Assembly: GCA_020634335.1 (NCBI GenBank)
Contig: JACKBY010000014.1
Location: forward strand, 1-64,000
Reading direction: 5' to 3'
Origin: Promineifilum sp.
Lineage (GTDB): Bacteria > Chloroflexota > Anaerolineae > Promineifilales > Promineifilaceae
DNA length: 64,000 nt
Position 1 is the first letter of the stretch, and every line of letters starts with the position of its first letter. Below the pieces are notes generated by a model. The model was not told where the DNA came from, ran no database searches, and saw only the letters and a list, made by a program, of their open reading frames with translations. The position numbers and the translations under genes are program-made. This document shows, piece after piece, positions 41,457 to 49,160 of the stretch.

Positions 41457-41511
41457 GTTACGAATGACGAGTTACGAATGAGAGGAGTTCTTCATTCGTC
41501 ATTCCTCATTA
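41457..41511. repeat. Inverted heptamer array, GACGAAT/ATTCGTC type
   Basis: TTACGAATGACGAGTTACGAATG and ATTCGTCATTCCTCATT arms. It supplies the last codons and stop (MRNDE) of the cupin isomerase frame. Confidence 0.8.
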
Positions 41512-42071
41512 TTTTTCCCCATCGCGGATTATCAACGATCTCCGGCCGGCCGTCGCGGGCCACGATCAGCTTGCGGAAGCCTTGCTGCTCGATAGTGCCG
41601 TAGTCGTGGCCGGCGGCTGGATAGGCAAAGAAGGTGATGGTCATCGTCGCCGGTATTGACCGAGCGGTGCGCCCAGCACGGCGGCACGTAGAGCACGCGC
41701 CCCGCCACCAGCGCCTCCACCGCCCAGTCGCCTTCGGGCGTCTCCATGACCATCATCCCCTGTCCGCTCAGGCAAACGCAAGATCCGGCCGTCTCCAGCA
41801 CCGTGTGAAATGGCCCTTGGTCGTGTAGTACTCGTCGCCGACCCGGCAGGATGGACGATAGAAATGCCGTGCAGCAGTTCCCCGGCCTCGTGCGGCCGCG
41901 CCAGCTCATAGACCTCGTATAGCAGCGCGCGTCGGCCGCCATGGCTCTCATAAGCGGCCGTGTCGTGATACTGCCTGCGCATCGAGCTTATCGTGCGCCG
42001 GATGTGAAGATGTAGCGCGACGGCACAAACCCCGGCGCGTTCAATTCAAATGTAAAGGGTCGATCGGTCAT
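41492..42071 (-). pseudogene. Cupin-type phosphoglucose isomerase gene, frameshifted
   Basis: The pieces match archaeal-type (cupin) glucose-6-phosphate isomerase: MTDRPFTFELNAPGFVPSRY at the start, LLYEVYELARPHEAGELLHG, then VGDEYYTTKGHF, FHTVLETAG (metal His and Glu), GQGMMVMETPEGDW, VLYVPPCWAHRSVNTGDD (last metal His), and TFFAYPAAGHDYG to the end. At least four shifts separate these, near 42020, 41848, 41825 and 41650. The ATG at 42071 follows GGAG. If repaired it would interconvert a 6-phospho aldose and ketose, in line with the rest of the island. Confidence 0.8.
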
Positions 42072-42084
42072 CATTGCTCCATAT

Positions 42085-43116
42085 TTATACTGAAGGGAGA
42101 AGGGGCGAAACGGAGAAAAGAGAGCTTGCCTCTGTCATCTTCTCCCATTCACCTCTCTGCCTTTCTTCCCCTGTCGCCAGCCGCCGGGCAATATTACCGC
42201 CCAGCAAGCCGTCAATCATCGCCGCCGGCAGGGCCATCCGCACCAGCCCTTGCCGGATAATAGAAAAGAACCCCAGTAGTCCCGGCTGGCCGCCCAATTC
42301 GGCCCACAGCGCAGGGTCGGCCATGTCCGTCGCCAGGGCCACGTGGCCGGCCCACCCCCCGGCGATCATCTCGCCGATGAGCGGCCAGACGTGACGCTCC
42401 GGCTCGTACTTGGGCCGGAAGAATGTATCATACTCCAGCAGCACCCCCGCCTGCGCCAGTTCGCGGTGCAGGCCGATATCCGGCCGCTTGTCCACGTGGC
42501 AAAATACCAGCCGCTCAGCCGCCACGCCCTGCTCGTGGAAGAAAGCGAGAAACCCCTCGGCGGCCGCGCCGCGCTCGGTGTGCATCTCGATGGCGTAGCC
42601 CGTGCGCCGGCACACGTCGGCCGCCGCCTCGAACAGCGCCCACGGCGACGATTCGAGGGTGGCCTCGGCGGCGATCTTGATCACGCCGGGGTAAACGGCC
42701 TCTGCCTCGCCGGCCCGCGTCTCCAGCAGACCGTCGTCGATCTCGTCCATGAATACGGCGGCGGCCGCCTCGGCGCTCATGTCGAACAATGGCGCTTCCG
42801 AACCATAGTAGAGTTGCCTGTGAAAGCCCGTCGCCGCCACGACGTGGACGCCGCTTTGCCGCGACAACCGCCGCAACATCCGGCCGTCGCGCCCGCAGCC
42901 GCCCGGCTGGCAGTCGACAACCGCCCCGCCACCGGCAGCGCGGAAGGCGGCCAACTCGCGGGCCACGCCGGCGGCGTCGGTCAGCACCGGTGCGTCCGGC
43001 GGCGCGCCGGGTATGGGCGCAATGTACAGATGGCTGTGCGCGTCTACCACGCCCATGTCCTGCGGCGAAACGGGACCAAGGACAGTCATGATCTGCGGTT
43101 GTCGAGTCTCGTTCAT
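42085..43116 (-). CDS. Phosphotriesterase-family amidohydrolase / sugar lactonase-like
   Basis: A 343-residue TIM-barrel metalloenzyme of the PTE family. The two-metal site is legible: HSHL (about 27-30), Lys in GVIKIAAEA (about 148, carboxylated in the family), HTERG (about 177), CHVDKRPD (about 205) and Asp in LATDMADP (about 262). Relatives in sugar clusters hydrolyse (phospho)sugar lactones. Between a dehydrogenase and a KDPG aldolase such a lactonase fits a non-phosphorylative or partly phosphorylative path. The last about 25 residues (EERQRGEWEK...) are encoded by a spacer-like inverted purine/pyrimidine repeat. The ATG at 43116 has only a weak ribosome site. Confidence 0.82.
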   Translation of the reverse strand: MNETRQPQIMTVLGPVSPQDMGVVDAHSHLYIAPIPGAPPDAPVLTDAAGVARELAAFRAAGGGAVVDCQPGGCGRDGRMLRRLSRQSGVHVVAATGFHRQLYYGSEAPLFDMSAEAAAAVFMDEIDDGLLETRAGEAEAVYPGVIKIAAEATLESSPWALFEAAADVCRRTGYAIEMHTERGAAAEGFLAFFHEQGVAAERLVFCHVDKRPDIGLHRELAQAGVLLEYDTFFRPKYEPERHVWPLIGEMIAGGWAGHVALATDMADPALWAELGGQPGLLGFFSIIRQGLVRMALPAAMIDGLLGGNIARRLATGEERQRGEWEKMTEASSLFSVSPLLPSV

Positions 43117-43122
43117 CCTATC

Positions 43123-43360
43123 ACCAGCCTGTAGCGCAAGCTGTCAGCTTGCGCGCAGAAGACGCAACCTGGACAGGTTGCGCCACAGTTCCTTTCGCTC
43201 ATTCATCCTACGGTATCAACGTCACCCGCAAATTCGTCCCAACCAGCCTGTAGCGCAAGCTGTCAGCTTGCGCGCAGAATCCGCAACCTGGACAGGTTGC
43301 GCCACAGTTCCTTTCGCTCATTCATCCTACGGTATCAACGTCACCCGCAAATTCGTCCCA
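43123..43360. repeat. 119-bp tandem duplication that includes the 3' end of the dehydrogenase gene
   Basis: Copy one 43123-43241, copy two 43242-43360, differing at only about three bases. Each copy holds hairpins GCGCAAGCTG/CAGCTTGCGC and GCAACCTG/CAGGTTGC, then CATTCATCCTACGG and the last 34 bases of the alcohol dehydrogenase coding sequence. Only copy two is joined to the gene. Confidence 0.95.
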
Positions 43361-44382
43361 TCGGCCGCCGCCGCGAAGGCCGCGTTGGCCTCGGCCAGCG
43401 GAAACGCGCCGGTGATCAGCGGCGACAAGTCCAGCCGGCCGCTGTTGACGATCTCGGCCGCCCGCAGGCAATCATACGTGCTGCAGGCCGTCGTGCCGGT
43501 GACGATCAACTCCTTGTAATGCACCGTATTGCTGTTGAAGCGAATGAACGGGTCGTCCTTCGCCAGCCCGCCGAAGTAGTTGATCCGCCCGCCCATCGCC
43601 GCCAGATCGAGCGCTTGCTCCTGCAAGGCCTTCACCGGCGCGGCCGTGATCACCACGTCGGCCCCCCGCCCGCCGCTCTCGGCGGCCACGAGGGCGGCCA
43701 GGTCTTCGTGCAGCGGGTCCACGGCCACGTCGGCCCCCAGCGCCAAGGCCTGCTCGCGCCGCCCGGCAGCCGGCTCGGACACGATGATCCGTGTCGCCCC
43801 GCGCAGCCGGGCCAGCATCACGTGCAGCACGCCAATCGGCCCCGCGCCCATCACCAGGGCCACGTCGCCCGCGCCGACGCCGATCTTGTTCTGCCCGCGC
43901 CAGACGCAGGCCAGCGGCTCGATCAGCGCCGCCACGGCCGGATCGATGCCCTCGGCCACGGGCATCAGGTTGCCCTGGCGGATGGCCTGGGCGGGCACGC
44001 GCATGTATTCGGCAAAGGCCCCGTCGAGGGTGATGCCGAAGGCGTCGAATTCGGGGTCAAGGTTGTTATTGCCGCTGATGGTCTCGCGGCTGTCGCCCCG
44101 GCCCATGTTGGGGGCCACGAAGTAGCGGCGGCCGGTGGGATAGGCTTCGGCCACCTCGTTGCCGGCCGCGGCCACTTCGCCCACGACCTCATGACCGGGG
44201 ATGCGCGTCGCGCCCGGCGGATACTTGCGGTGACCGCCGTGGAGAATGCGCAAATCAGTGCCGCAGATGTTGGCCCGCAATACGCGCAGCAACACCTCAT
44301 CCGGCCCGATGGCGGGCTTGGGAACTCTCTCTATACGAAGATCGTGGGGGCCGTGGTAGACGGCGGCTAGCATGGTTGTCAT
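43327..44382 (-). CDS. Zinc-type medium-chain alcohol/polyol dehydrogenase
   Basis: A 351-residue MDR enzyme. The catalytic zinc Cys is in NICGTD (about 39-44), with GHEVVG (about 65-70) and the late Glu in ALIEPLACV (about 152). The nucleotide site is VMGAGPIGVLHVM (about 172-184) with Glu at the end of beta2 (IVSEPAA), which favours NAD. The four-cysteine structural zinc loop is missing: that region reads FVAPNMGRGDSRE. Sorbitol, threonine or inosose-type dehydrogenases are its relatives. It should oxidise a secondary hydroxyl of a sugar, polyol or sugar acid. The ATG at 44382 has no clear Shine-Dalgarno; its neighbour array begins 9 bases upstream. Confidence 0.88.
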   Translation of the reverse strand: MTTMLAAVYHGPHDLRIERVPKPAIGPDEVLLRVLRANICGTDLRILHGGHRKYPPGATRIPGHEVVGEVAAAGNEVAEAYPTGRRYFVAPNMGRGDSRETISGNNNLDPEFDAFGITLDGAFAEYMRVPAQAIRQGNLMPVAEGIDPAVAALIEPLACVWRGQNKIGVGAGDVALVMGAGPIGVLHVMLARLRGATRIIVSEPAAGRREQALALGADVAVDPLHEDLAALVAAESGGRGADVVITAAPVKALQEQALDLAAMGGRINYFGGLAKDDPFIRFNSNTVHYKELIVTGTTACSTYDCLRAAEIVNSGRLDLSPLITGAFPLAEANAAFAAAADGTNLRVTLIP

Positions 44383-44391
44383 CGTTATGAT

Positions 44392-44457
44392 TGACGAATA
44401 ACGGGTGACGAGTGACGCGTTCAGAATTCGTCACTCGTCACCCGTTACTCGTTATTA
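44392..44457. repeat. Inverted heptamer array, GGGTGAC/GTCACCC type
   Basis: TAACGGGTGACGAGTGACG and CGTCACTCGTCACCCGTTA arms, nearly perfect, with a 9-base centre. The right arm encodes the last codons (EVITSNG) and the stop of the Gfo/Idh gene at 44438. Confidence 0.9.
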
Positions 44458-45478
44458 CCTCCTGCAAATACACCGGCCGTTCTTCCAAAAACGACCGCGT
44501 TCCCGCCAGCACCATCGCCACGGCCCAACGACCGTCCTCGCCGGTCACGATGGGCCGGCGCTCGGCGTGGACGCAATCGACGAAATGCTCCAGTTCGCGG
44601 ATGTAGCCCCAGCGGAAGCGATCCGGCCAGCGGCGGAAGATGGGCGTCACCAGACCCTGGTCGCGGTCGATGCCCACTACGATCGATTCACCCTTCAGTT
44701 CGCCGATCTGCATGATGCCCTTTTTGCCGACGATCTCCACCCGGCTGTCGTAGCCGTAGTCACAGGGGCAAACGCCGCTGATGCTCGCCATGGCCCCCGA
44801 CTCGAACTTGACCGTGGCGAACATATTGTCGTAGTAGTGGTCGCTGGTCACACCACGCTCGGCCCCCTTGAAGTTGGCGACTTCGACGTACATCCGCAGT
44901 GGCGTGGAGGCCGACAGCCAGCGCGCCGTGTCCAGATCGTGGCTGTTGACCTCGGCCAGGTTGCCGTTGCTCGTCTTCAGGTCGGTGGCCCACGGCGGCG
45001 GCAGGCCCGGCCCGTGGGTCAGCGACTTAATGATCATCACCTCGCCAATCTCCCCGGCCTGGATGCGCTCCCAGGCGGCGGCGAAGTCGGGGTCGAAGCG
45101 GCGCATGAACCCCATCTGCAGGATGACGCCGTGACGCGCTGTGGCGCTCATGATGTCGTCGCATTCGGCCAGCGTCAGGGCCATCGGCTTTTCCAGGAAG
45201 ACGTGCTTGCCCTGTTCGGCGGCCAGCACGGCCAGATCACGGTGGGTGGGCGTGGGCGTGGTGATGACCACGGCATCGAAGTCGACGGCTTCCAGCGCTT
45301 GCTCGAGCGAGGAGAAGCGGCGGTCGATCTCGAACTGATCGCCGGTCTCGTCAAGTACTTTCTGGAAGGGATCGACCAGGGCGACCAGCTCGCCCCCGGG
45401 GACGTGGCGGCGCAGTGTGCCGGAATGGAGCTTGCCGACGCGCCCCGCGCCGATCATGCAGATGCGAACGTTTGCCAT
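44438..45478 (-). CDS. Gfo/Idh/MocA oxidoreductase, inositol 2-dehydrogenase-like
   Basis: A 346-residue NAD(P)-dependent dehydrogenase. Rossmann loop ICMIGAGRVGKLHSG (about 5-19); EKPMALT (about 94-100), the family's catalytic lysine; MGFMRRFDPDF (about 121-131), and the active-site VNSHDLDTARWL (about 172-183, Asp and His). The MRRFD segment resembles myo-inositol/scyllo-inositol dehydrogenases. The last residues (VITSNG) come from the neighbouring repeat. CAGGAGAC stands before the ATG at 45478; longer frames upstream lack a ribosome site. Likely substrate: an inositol or a pyranose oxidised at a ring carbon. Confidence 0.9.
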   Translation of the reverse strand: MANVRICMIGAGRVGKLHSGTLRRHVPGGELVALVDPFQKVLDETGDQFEIDRRFSSLEQALEAVDFDAVVITTPTPTHRDLAVLAAEQGKHVFLEKPMALTLAECDDIMSATARHGVILQMGFMRRFDPDFAAAWERIQAGEIGEVMIIKSLTHGPGLPPPWATDLKTSNGNLAEVNSHDLDTARWLSASTPLRMYVEVANFKGAERGVTSDHYYDNMFATVKFESGAMASISGVCPCDYGYDSRVEIVGKKGIMQIGELKGESIVVGIDRDQGLVTPIFRRWPDRFRWGYIRELEHFVDCVHAERRPIVTGEDGRWAVAMVLAGTRSFLEERPVYLQEVITSNG

Positions 45479-45489
45479 AAATGTCTCCT

Positions 45490-45549
45490 GTAGCGCCGGT
45501 TTCTTAACCGGCAGTTTTTTCGGTTGGCCGGATAAGCATCTGGCGTTAC
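45490..45549. repeat. 60-bp relative of the palindromic element
   Basis: GTAGCGCCGGTTTCTTAACC...CGGATAAGCATCTGGCGTTAC. Its last bases carry the TAA stop codon of the FGGY kinase. Confidence 0.8.
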
Positions 45550-47141
45550 ACGAATATTTCCACCAATTGCTCTTGCAGCCGGATGTGCCGGTCAACCAGC
45601 GGCCGATAAATCTCATGCCGCCCGGCCGACGGCTGAATCGGCGGCCCGGCGGGGAGAGCGTTGGCCGCGGCGACGGCGGCCAGGTCGTCGTAGAGGCCCA
45701 CGGCCTTGCCGGCGATCATCGCCGCGCCCCACGTGCCGAACTCCGACCGGCCCAACCGCTGGTAGGGCACGCCCAGCACGTCGGCCTTGATGCCATTCCA
45801 GACGTCTGACCGCGCCCCGCCGCCCACCACCCGCGCCTCGGTCAGTTCCAGATTGGGGATATACCGGCCCAGAACGCGCAGATACCAGGCGTATTCATAG
45901 GCGATGCTCTCCAGCACAGCGCGAAAAAAGTGGGCGCGCGTGTGGCCCCACGAAAAGCCCAGCCACGCCCCGCGCATCTCCGGCGTCGCCGGACAAATGC
46001 GGCCGCCCAGATGGGGACTGAAGAACAACCCCTCGGCCCCCGGCGGGATGGCGGCGGCTTCGTTGATCATCTCTTCGTAGATACGAGAGACGAGAGACGA
46101 GAGGCGAGTTTCAGAACCCTTACTTGCCGCATCCATCTCCTCGAGCGCGCCTTTTAACTCGTATTTCGTATCTCCTGCCTCGTATTTATAAAACTCGTCG
46201 CGAACCCACCGCAGCGCCTGTCCGCCGCCGGCGATGTAGGCCAGCGGGTGCCACAGGCCGGGGATGACCGAGCGCATCGTCAGCAAGGCGCGGTGGGTCG
46301 TGTCGGCCACGAATTTGTCCGTGCAGCCGGCCAGCACCGACGCCGTTCCGGCCACGTCGAACAACTGTCCCGGCCGCACGATGCCCGCCCCCAGAGCATT
46401 GGCCGCCGTGTCGCCGCAGCCGGCGGCGATGGGCGTGCCGGGGGCCAACCCGAAATCGCGCGCCGCCGCCTCGGTCACTTCGCCGATGATCCGCCACGGC
46501 TCCACGATCTCCGGCAGCACGTCCATTGACACACCCAGCGTGTCGCAAATGGCCGCGCTCCATTGGCCGGCGCGGTTGTCGGCCAAGCCGGAGAAGTGGA
46601 TGAAGGTGTAGTCCATAAAGGCGCGGTCGGCCGATAAGCCGGCCATCTTGCCCGCCACGTAGGCCGACGGCATCACGAACTTGGCGACCCGCGCATACTC
46701 GTCGGGCCGCTCGTGCTGCCACCACAGGATTTTCGGCCCGTGGTCGCAGGTCGGCGCGCAGCCGGTCAGGCGGGTGATGAGGTCAGCGTGATGCTCGTTC
46801 AGCCAGGTGATGTAGGGCCGGCAGCGCATATCGAGCCAGGAATCGAAACGGGTGGCCGGGTTATACTGCTCGTCGATGGCTCCGACGCCGGCCATCTGGC
46901 TGTCGAAGGCAATGGCCGCCACCTGTCGCGGATCGATGCCACTCTCGCGCAGGCAGCGGCCGACCGTCTCGGCCGCGGTGCGGTAGAAGTCGTCGGTCTC
47001 CTGCTCCACCACCCCCGGGGACGGGTAGAGCAGCGGCACATCGGCCGCGGCCTCGGCCACGAGCATGCCGTCGGAATGGTACAGCGCCGCCTTCGTGCTG
47101 CTCGTGCCCAGGTCGACGCCGATGAGGTACTTTTGCATCAT
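45546..47141 (-). CDS. FGGY-family carbohydrate kinase (xylulokinase-like) with repeat-derived insertion
   Basis: A 531-residue kinase. ATP/phosphate loop YLIGVDLGTSSTKAAL (about 5-20), first sugar site IAFDSQMAGV (about 77-86), catalytic Asp in AAGCGDTAANALGAG (D244) and VVGGGARSDVWNGIKADVLG (about 438-457). The normal connection between RWVRDEF and the YEEMINEAAAIPPGAEGL helix is enlarged by about 35 residues (about 319-353) encoded by ATACGAG-type heptamers, including DTKYE and ETRLSSLVSRIYEE. It should phosphorylate a ketose such as xylulose, ribulose or a rare ketose. Start at 47141, the first of two adjacent ATGs, is chosen since the fold begins there; the ribosome site is weak. Confidence 0.9.
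   Translation of the reverse strand: MMQKYLIGVDLGTSSTKAALYHSDGMLVAEAAADVPLLYPSPGVVEQETDDFYRTAAETVGRCLRESGIDPRQVAAIAFDSQMAGVGAIDEQYNPATRFDSWLDMRCRPYITWLNEHHADLITRLTGCAPTCDHGPKILWWQHERPDEYARVAKFVMPSAYVAGKMAGLSADRAFMDYTFIHFSGLADNRAGQWSAAICDTLGVSMDVLPEIVEPWRIIGEVTEAAARDFGLAPGTPIAAGCGDTAANALGAGIVRPGQLFDVAGTASVLAGCTDKFVADTTHRALLTMRSVIPGLWHPLAYIAGGGQALRWVRDEFYKYEAGDTKYELKGALEEMDAASKGSETRLSSLVSRIYEEMINEAAAIPPGAEGLFFSPHLGGRICPATPEMRGAWLGFSWGHTRAHFFRAVLESIAYEYAWYLRVLGRYIPNLELTEARVVGGGARSDVWNGIKADVLGVPYQRLGRSEFGTWGAAMIAGKAVGLYDDLAAVAAANALPAGPPIQPSAGRHEIYRPLVDRHIRLQEQLVEIFV
46078..46199. repeat. Heptamer array inside the kinase gene
   Basis: Left arm of about four (G)ATACGAG/GAGACGA units (46080-46110) and right arm of CTCGTAT units (46158-46199), with a 48-base centre. 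It is the same inverted build as the intergenic arrays but lies wholly in frame and without a stop. Confidence 0.85.
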
Positions 47142-47159
47142 GGTTCTTACTGGAGGCCT

Positions 47160-47232
47160 GTGGGGAGCAGGGGAACAGGTGAGTGGGGGTGAAGGTAATC
47201 CCCCCTGCTCCCTTTCTCCCCGGCTCCCCTGC
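47160..47232. repeat. Inverted GC-rich heptad-like spacer
   Basis: GGGGAGCAGGGGAACAGG pairs with CCTGCTCCCTTTCTCCCCGG around a GTGAGTGGGGG centre. It has the same size and position as the heptamer arrays, but the unit is CTCCCCGG-like. Confidence 0.6.
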
Positions 47233-47236
47233 GCTT

Positions 47237-48067
47237 CTACAGCAGCTCCGACAAATAGGCAAAGCTCCGCTCCGCCTGCGGGATCGTCCCGCATTCGACG
47301 CTGAGGATGATGTCGTTGTCCTGGGCGGCGGGCTTGAGGATGTCGATCACCCGTTGCCAGTCGACCACGCCGTCGCCGCAGGCGCAGCCCACCGGCGTGC
47401 CCGTCACCTTGCCGCGCTCGGCCGCGCCCTGCTCCAGGCTGATGTCCTTGGCGTGGACGTGCACCAGCCGGCCGAGCACCCGCTCCAGCCATTCGTAGGG
47501 ATCGCTGCCGCCGGCCAGATAGCTGTTACCGGTATCGTAATTGATGCCGATGGCCGGCGAATCGACCAGGTTGTAGATACTGTCCAGCCCGTCGGGTGTC
47601 TTGCTATACTGCTGGTGCGGCTCCAGCCCGATCCGGATGCCGTGTCGCTCGGCGACCCGCGCCGCCTCGGTCAGCGTGTAGGTCATCAGGGTGTAATCCT
47701 GCGCTTTCGTCGTCCAGAGGGGCTTCGGCCCCTCGTCGGTGTTGACCACCGGCGCGCCGGCGTCGGCCGCCCAGCGAATGGCCTGCTTCAGGTATTCGAC
47801 GCTGATCTCCGGCTTGCACAACGGCGTGTGGGCCGACAGGCCGGAGAATTTCACACCGGCCCGGTCGGCCACTTCCCGCGCCCAGAGGGGGTCGTCGTAC
47901 ATCGAGACGGAATGAAAATAGCGGGCCTCGCTCAGCAGCTCCCGCCCCCAATGCACCATCGGCTCGACGTACTCATAGCCGATGTCGGCCGCACACTGCA
48001 CGCCGTACTCAAACGGCTTGTCGTGGTGGCGCACAAATTCCATGTTGATGCCCAGTTTAATAGCCAT
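47237..48067 (-). CDS. Sugar phosphate isomerase/epimerase (AP-endonuclease-2 fold)
   Basis: A 276-residue TIM-barrel protein. Metal ligands in the usual order: Glu in IGLEPHQQY (about 149-157), Asp in GINYDTGNSYLAGG (about 177-190), His in VHVHAKDISLE (about 205-215) and Glu in ILSVECGT near the end. The DTGNSY and HxHxKD motifs match the IolE/IolI/dehydratase-like group, not the ketose 3-epimerases. Isomerisation, epimerisation, beta-elimination or dehydration of a keto-sugar are the known reactions of the fold. GGGAG precedes the ATG. It pairs with a second member next door. Confidence 0.85.
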   Translation of the reverse strand: MAIKLGINMEFVRHHDKPFEYGVQCAADIGYEYVEPMVHWGRELLSEARYFHSVSMYDDPLWAREVADRAGVKFSGLSAHTPLCKPEISVEYLKQAIRWAADAGAPVVNTDEGPKPLWTTKAQDYTLMTYTLTEAARVAERHGIRIGLEPHQQYSKTPDGLDSIYNLVDSPAIGINYDTGNSYLAGGSDPYEWLERVLGRLVHVHAKDISLEQGAAERGKVTGTPVGCACGDGVVDWQRVIDILKPAAQDNDIILSVECGTIPQAERSFAYLSELL

Positions 48068-48078
48068 AAAAACTCCCG

Positions 48079-48190
48079 TAGATACGAATTACGAAATACG
48101 AGATACGAGTTCAGAGCCTCGTCTGCACAACGTAGCGTGACCCGGCGCGGCCTTTCTTAACTCGTATTTCGTATCTCGTATCTCGTATTT
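48079..48190. repeat. Inverted heptamer array, ATACGAG/CTCGTAT type
   Basis: GATACGAATTACGAAATACG and CTCGTATTTCGTATCTCGTA arms, centre about 50 bases. It fills the spacer between the two isomerase genes. Confidence 0.9.
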
Positions 48191-49061
48191 ATGCGCCTAT
48201 CCGCACATTCGCATCCTCAACGATTTCCCTCACCCAGGTCAGGCTTTTCTCAATCATCGGCCCGCCCTGGCCTTCGCATTCGATGCTGACCACACCTTGG
48301 TAGCCGATGTCGACCAGGATGTCGAAGCAGCGGCGGATGTTATCGACGTTAACGCCGTCACCAATAGCCGTCTGGCTGACGGCGATGCCGGTCAGTTCGC
48401 CGCGCATGGCCGCCGCCAGCGACTGACTGACGTCCTTGACGTGGACGTGGCTGACCTTGGTCTTGAAGCGTTCCAGGAAAGCCACCGGGTCTTGTCCGGC
48501 GATGAACGTATTGCCGGTGTCCATGTTCATGCGCAGCAGCGGCGTGTCGAAAAAGCCCAGCATCCGCTCCATGAACTCCGGTTTGGTGGTGTAATAGCCG
48601 TGGGGTTCGACATTGATGATCATGTCGTAGCGCGCCGCGACCTCCAGCACATTGCCGTAGATGCGTTTCATCATCTCCAGCACCTGCTCGTCGCTCAGGT
48701 CATCCGGCTTGTGCATGTTGTCGGTCGTGTCGATATGATCACAACCCGCCAGGTAGGCCCAGCGGATAGAATTCTTGATGTAGGTCTCGGCCAGCGCCGC
48801 GGCCGCGGGCGACGACAGGGGGAAGGCCGCATCCAGTTGCGAGAAGCGCACGCCATAGCGCGTCATCTTTTCGCGCAGGGCCAGCGGGTCTTCCCAGAGG
48901 GCGACGTGGGGCTGATAGCCCAGGCCGTGGATCCAGCTCACGCCGTCGATGGTGCCACATTCGATATAATGGACGTCATTCCGCTGCGCCCACTGCAAAC
49001 ACTGCTCAAAGCTCCAATAGGCGCTGTTGAAGGCGTCTGTATGAAAGCCGATTTCGATCAT
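48189..49061 (-). CDS. Sugar phosphate isomerase/epimerase, second paralogue
   Basis: A 290-residue TIM barrel. Ligand motifs: HTDAFNSAYW at the N-terminus (about 7-16), Glu in INVEPHGYYTTKPE (about 150-163), Asp in RMNMDTGNTFIAGQDP (about 177-192), His in VSHVHVKDVS (about 204-213) and Glu in VSIECEGQGG near the end. Shares EPHxYY, DTGNxFIAG and HVHVKD with its neighbour. The two probably act in sequence or as a heteromer, as is known for pairs of this fold in keto-glycoside and cyclitol pathways. AGGGGG precedes the ATG. Confidence 0.85.
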   Translation of the reverse strand: MIEIGFHTDAFNSAYWSFEQCLQWAQRNDVHYIECGTIDGVSWIHGLGYQPHVALWEDPLALREKMTRYGVRFSQLDAAFPLSSPAAAALAETYIKNSIRWAYLAGCDHIDTTDNMHKPDDLSDEQVLEMMKRIYGNVLEVAARYDMIINVEPHGYYTTKPEFMERMLGFFDTPLLRMNMDTGNTFIAGQDPVAFLERFKTKVSHVHVKDVSQSLAAAMRGELTGIAVSQTAIGDGVNVDNIRRCFDILVDIGYQGVVSIECEGQGGPMIEKSLTWVREIVEDANVRIGA

Positions 49062-49073
49062 GGTTGGCCCCCT

Positions 49074-49160
49074 GTCAGCAGGTCAGTGAGTCAGTAGGTC
49101 AGTGAATCGGTTCGGCCGATCACTGACCACTGACCACTGACCTACTGCTTACTGTTTACT
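49074..49160. repeat. Inverted heptamer array, CAGTGAG/CACTGAC type
   Basis: GTCAGTGAGTCAGTAGGTCAG and CACTGACCACTGACCACTG arms around TTCGGCCGA. Its edge supplies the TAA stop of the binding-protein gene at 49156. Confidence 0.9.

Noticed and set aside
43327..44382. Duplication of a full alcohol dehydrogenase gene
   Set aside because: Only the last 34 bases of the gene are in the tandem duplication; there is no second coding copy.
47142..47492. Longer start for the FGGY kinase
   Set aside because: The extra about 117 residues are repeat-like and run over the neighbouring isomerase gene; the kinase fold begins at MMQKYLIGVDLG.
48079..48190. CRISPR array
   Set aside because: Units are 7 bases, directly adjacent and inverted around a centre; there are no spacers of constant length and no cas genes.
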